NCBI RefSeq assembly: GCF_013359905.1
Contig: NZ_JABMCC010000094.1
Coordinates: 62,001-126,000 of the forward strand
DNA: 64,000 nt
Direction: 5' to 3'
From: Paenibacillus taichungensis
Lineage (GTDB): Bacteria; Bacillota; Bacilli; Paenibacillales; Paenibacillaceae
The number at the start of each line of letters is the position of its first letter. The stretch's first letter is position 1. Of the stretch, positions 62,531 to 64,000 are shown in pieces. Both the position numbers and the translations under genes were made by a program. The notes beneath the pieces were generated by a model, which worked only from the letters and a program-made list of their open reading frames with translations, was not told the origin of the DNA and ran no database searches.

Positions 62531-63001
62531 ATGAAAAAATCAAGCAAAGTCATTTCTTCCACAGTTATTGCTGCCATCGCAGCTGTATCCGTTGTAACTT
62601 CTGCTTCTGCAGCAAGTGTATCTACGATAACTCCGGTGGGGTCTTCTCTCTCAGCTATTGATCTGAGCAGCATGGACATCGAAACAGCTTTGATGATGGT
62701 TCAGCAAGAACGCACGAAATTGCTGGATAGCCAATTGCAGGCACAGATTCAACAAGTTCAAAATCGCAATCAAGCGATTGCAGAGCTGAACGAACAATTG
62801 CAGGTAGCTAATCAGATTGGGGATACTGCCCAAGCTCAAAAACTGAAAGGCCAAATCGATGCGTTGAGCAACTCACAACAAATGGATATGCTGCGTTTGC
62901 AGTCTATGACTAATAAACGCAATGAAGCTTTTGATGTGATGACCAATTTCATCAAGAAAATGCAGGATTCAAGATCGTCCATCATCGGAAACATGCGTTA
63001 G
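62531..63001 (+). CDS. Small secreted coiled-coil protein
   Basis: A 156-residue protein. The signal peptide is MKKSSKVISSTVIAAIAAVS ending near SAASA. The mature part has a Gln- and Ala-rich helical coiled coil (QAQIQQVQNRNQAIAELNEQ, then LQVANQIGDTAQAQKLKGQI). No family is recognised. ATG 62531 is 8 bases after AAAGGAGG. A short GCCAG-TTA-CTGGC hairpin lies about 40 bases upstream. It has its own terminator. The 300 bases between udk and this gene hold no other gene I can support. Confidence 0.7.
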   Translation: MKKSSKVISSTVIAAIAAVSVVTSASAASVSTITPVGSSLSAIDLSSMDIETALMMVQQERTKLLDSQLQAQIQQVQNRNQAIAELNEQLQVANQIGDTAQAQKLKGQIDALSNSQQMDMLRLQSMTNKRNEAFDVMTNFIKKMQDSRSSIIGNMR

Positions 63002-63015
63002 GAATGTACAAAAAA

Positions 63016-63054
63016 AGCGAAGACGGAATGCATTTCCGACACTTCGCTCTTTTT
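63016..63054 (+). terminator. Intrinsic terminator
   Basis: AGCGAAG and CGGAA pair with TTCCG and CTTCGCT, with a small internal bulge, then CTTTTT. An A-run on the other side may also serve the convergent SNF2 gene weakly. Confidence 0.82.
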
Positions 63055-63106
63055 GTATTCTACTATATTTAAAAGGTTACGTATGTTGAATCAACACAGT
63101 CTTGAG

Positions 63107-64000
63107 TTAACCCGACCAGTCGCGGCGCCGGGTGAATAGATCCTTCAGCTCATCCGTCGACAGCTCGGTAATCCAGTTTTCAGAGCTGGTGATAATATTG
63201 TCGCTGAGCTGCTGTTTGCTTTCCAGCATCTCGTCAATGCGTTCTTCGAGTGTGCCCAGCGAGATAAACTTGTGTACCTGAACATCCTTCGTCTGTCCCA
63301 TCCGATAGGCGCGGTCTGTAGCCTGATTTTCCACGGCAGGGTTCCACCAGCGGTCAAAGTGGAATACATGATTCGCTGCGGTCAGGTTCAAGCCCACGCC
63401 GCCTGCTTTGATGGACAGAATAAAGACCGACGGCTGCTCTGCCGCAGGCAACGTCCGGGACTGGAACTCGTCAATCATGCGATCCCTGGCTGTCTTGGAC
63501 GTACCCCCATGCAGATACAGCACAGGTTCCTGCAACTCCTGACTCAATACCTGTTGCAGCATCTGCCCCATGCCGATGTATTGTGTGAAAATCAGGCAAC
63601 GTTCGCCCTCGTCCCGTAGTTCGCGCACCAGTTCCATCAGTCGTTCCAGTTTCGCGGAGCGGCTGATCAGCATGGCCATGTCCTGCGGACTGTACAGGTC
63701 ATGCTCTGTTACAGAGCCTTCCGAGGAGATCGTTTCCGGCAAGGCTTCTTTGGTCAGCAGCAGGGGGTGATCACACAACTGCTTGAGCTGGGTTAAGGCA
63801 GAGAGAATCGCACCTTTGCGCTTAATGCCTTCCAGCTCTTTCATTTTGTCCATCAGTTCCTGAACGGACTGATCATACAGTGCACTTTGTTCACCCGTAA
63901 GGTGAATATACGTTTTCATCTCATTTTTGTCCGGTAGATCGAGTTGAATATTCGGATCTTTTTTCTTGCGGCGCAGCATGAATGGCTTCACTAACTGCTG
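63107..64000 (-). CDS. SNF2-family helicase, C-terminal part (cut by window edge)
   Basis: The frame is open from 64000, so the N-terminus is outside the window; 297 codons are visible to the stop. QQLVKPFMLRRKKKDPNIQL is the end of the first helicase lobe. The second lobe has LIFTQYIGMGQML (motif IV), SIKAGGVGLNLTAANHVF (motif V) and FDRWWNPAVENQATDRAYRMG (motif VI). The gene ends DLFTRRRDWSG. It is a DNA-dependent ATPase of the bacterial SNF2 group. Confidence 0.92.
   Translation of the reverse strand, partial: QQLVKPFMLRRKKKDPNIQLDLPDKNEMKTYIHLTGEQSALYDQSVQELMDKMKELEGIKRKGAILSALTQLKQLCDHPLLLTKEALPETISSEGSVTEHDLYSPQDMAMLISRSAKLERLMELVRELRDEGERCLIFTQYIGMGQMLQQVLSQELQEPVLYLHGGTSKTARDRMIDEFQSRTLPAAEQPSVFILSIKAGGVGLNLTAANHVFHFDRWWNPAVENQATDRAYRMGQTKDVQVHKFISLGTLEERIDEMLESKQQLSDNIITSSENWITELSTDELKDLFTRRRDWSG

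Noticed and set aside
1..64000. tRNA, rRNA, CRISPR arrays, prophage or transposase genes
   Set aside because: None found on reading both strands; no cloverleaf, no regularly spaced direct repeats with spacers, no integrase or transposase motif.

Overview
The window looks like a chromosomal segment of a Paenibacillus-type Firmicute. The evidence is moderate GC, strong AGGAGG ribosome-binding sites with frequent TTG and GTG starts, CUT1 transporters of the LplA/LplB/YtcP type paired with membrane-anchored AraC regulators, a pspA-ydjGHI operon, YtxJ- and CsaA-type genes and a kdpFABC-kdpDE locus. There are no rRNA or tRNA genes, no insertion sequences and no CRISPR array. The two end genes, a family 2 glycosyltransferase (1-891, minus) and an SNF2 helicase (63107-64000, minus), are cut by the window edges.

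Layout. 1.2-8.3 kb: an oligosaccharide uptake operon (lipoprotein, two permeases, AraC-type membrane sensor) ending in a GH88 unsaturated glucuronyl hydrolase. 8.4-13.6 kb (minus): a four-carbon acid-sugar module (PdxA2-type dehydrogenase, DUF1537 kinase, KdgT-type permease) under a PrpR-like regulator whose sigma-54 contact motifs are missing. 13.8-15.1 kb: MarR regulator and methyltransferase. 15.2-18.9 kb: envelope-stress operon pspA-ydjG-ydjH-ydjI with a sigma-W-like promoter. 19.0-20.5 kb: a DUF896 gene and a ring-cleaving dioxygenase, each with an MhqR-like operator. 20.5-21.6 kb: ltrA. 21.8-44.7 kb: a large glycan-utilisation region with two GH3, two GH29, one GH38, three sugar-phosphate isomerase/epimerase-like proteins, a Gfo/Idh/MocA oxidoreductase, a second CUT1 transporter and a second membrane AraC regulator. 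44.9-48.7 kb: assorted single genes and a candidate small RNA. 48.7-58.6 kb: the potassium-responsive kdp locus. 58.6-64 kb: GH4 glycosidase with divergent AraC regulator, csaA, udk, a small secreted coiled-coil protein and the SNF2 helicase.

How the genes work together. The 21.8-44.7 kb block carries enzymes for trimming fucosylated, beta-linked and alpha-mannosidic glycans, a sugar importer, and oxidoreductase/epimerase proteins for the released sugars. The kdp locus makes the high-affinity K+ pump. Its sensor is split into a soluble KdpD protein, carrying two tandem KdpD-plus-Usp modules of which the first is degenerate, and a separate membrane histidine kinase.

The most unusual signal is a family of roughly 110-150 nt structured intergenic repeats. 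Full copies lie at 29320-29468 and 53031-53180, a diverged copy that keeps the same fold lies at 27900-28005, and a decayed partial copy lies at 29216-29290. All sit between co-directional genes; one separates kdpB from kdpC. I do not recognise the family.
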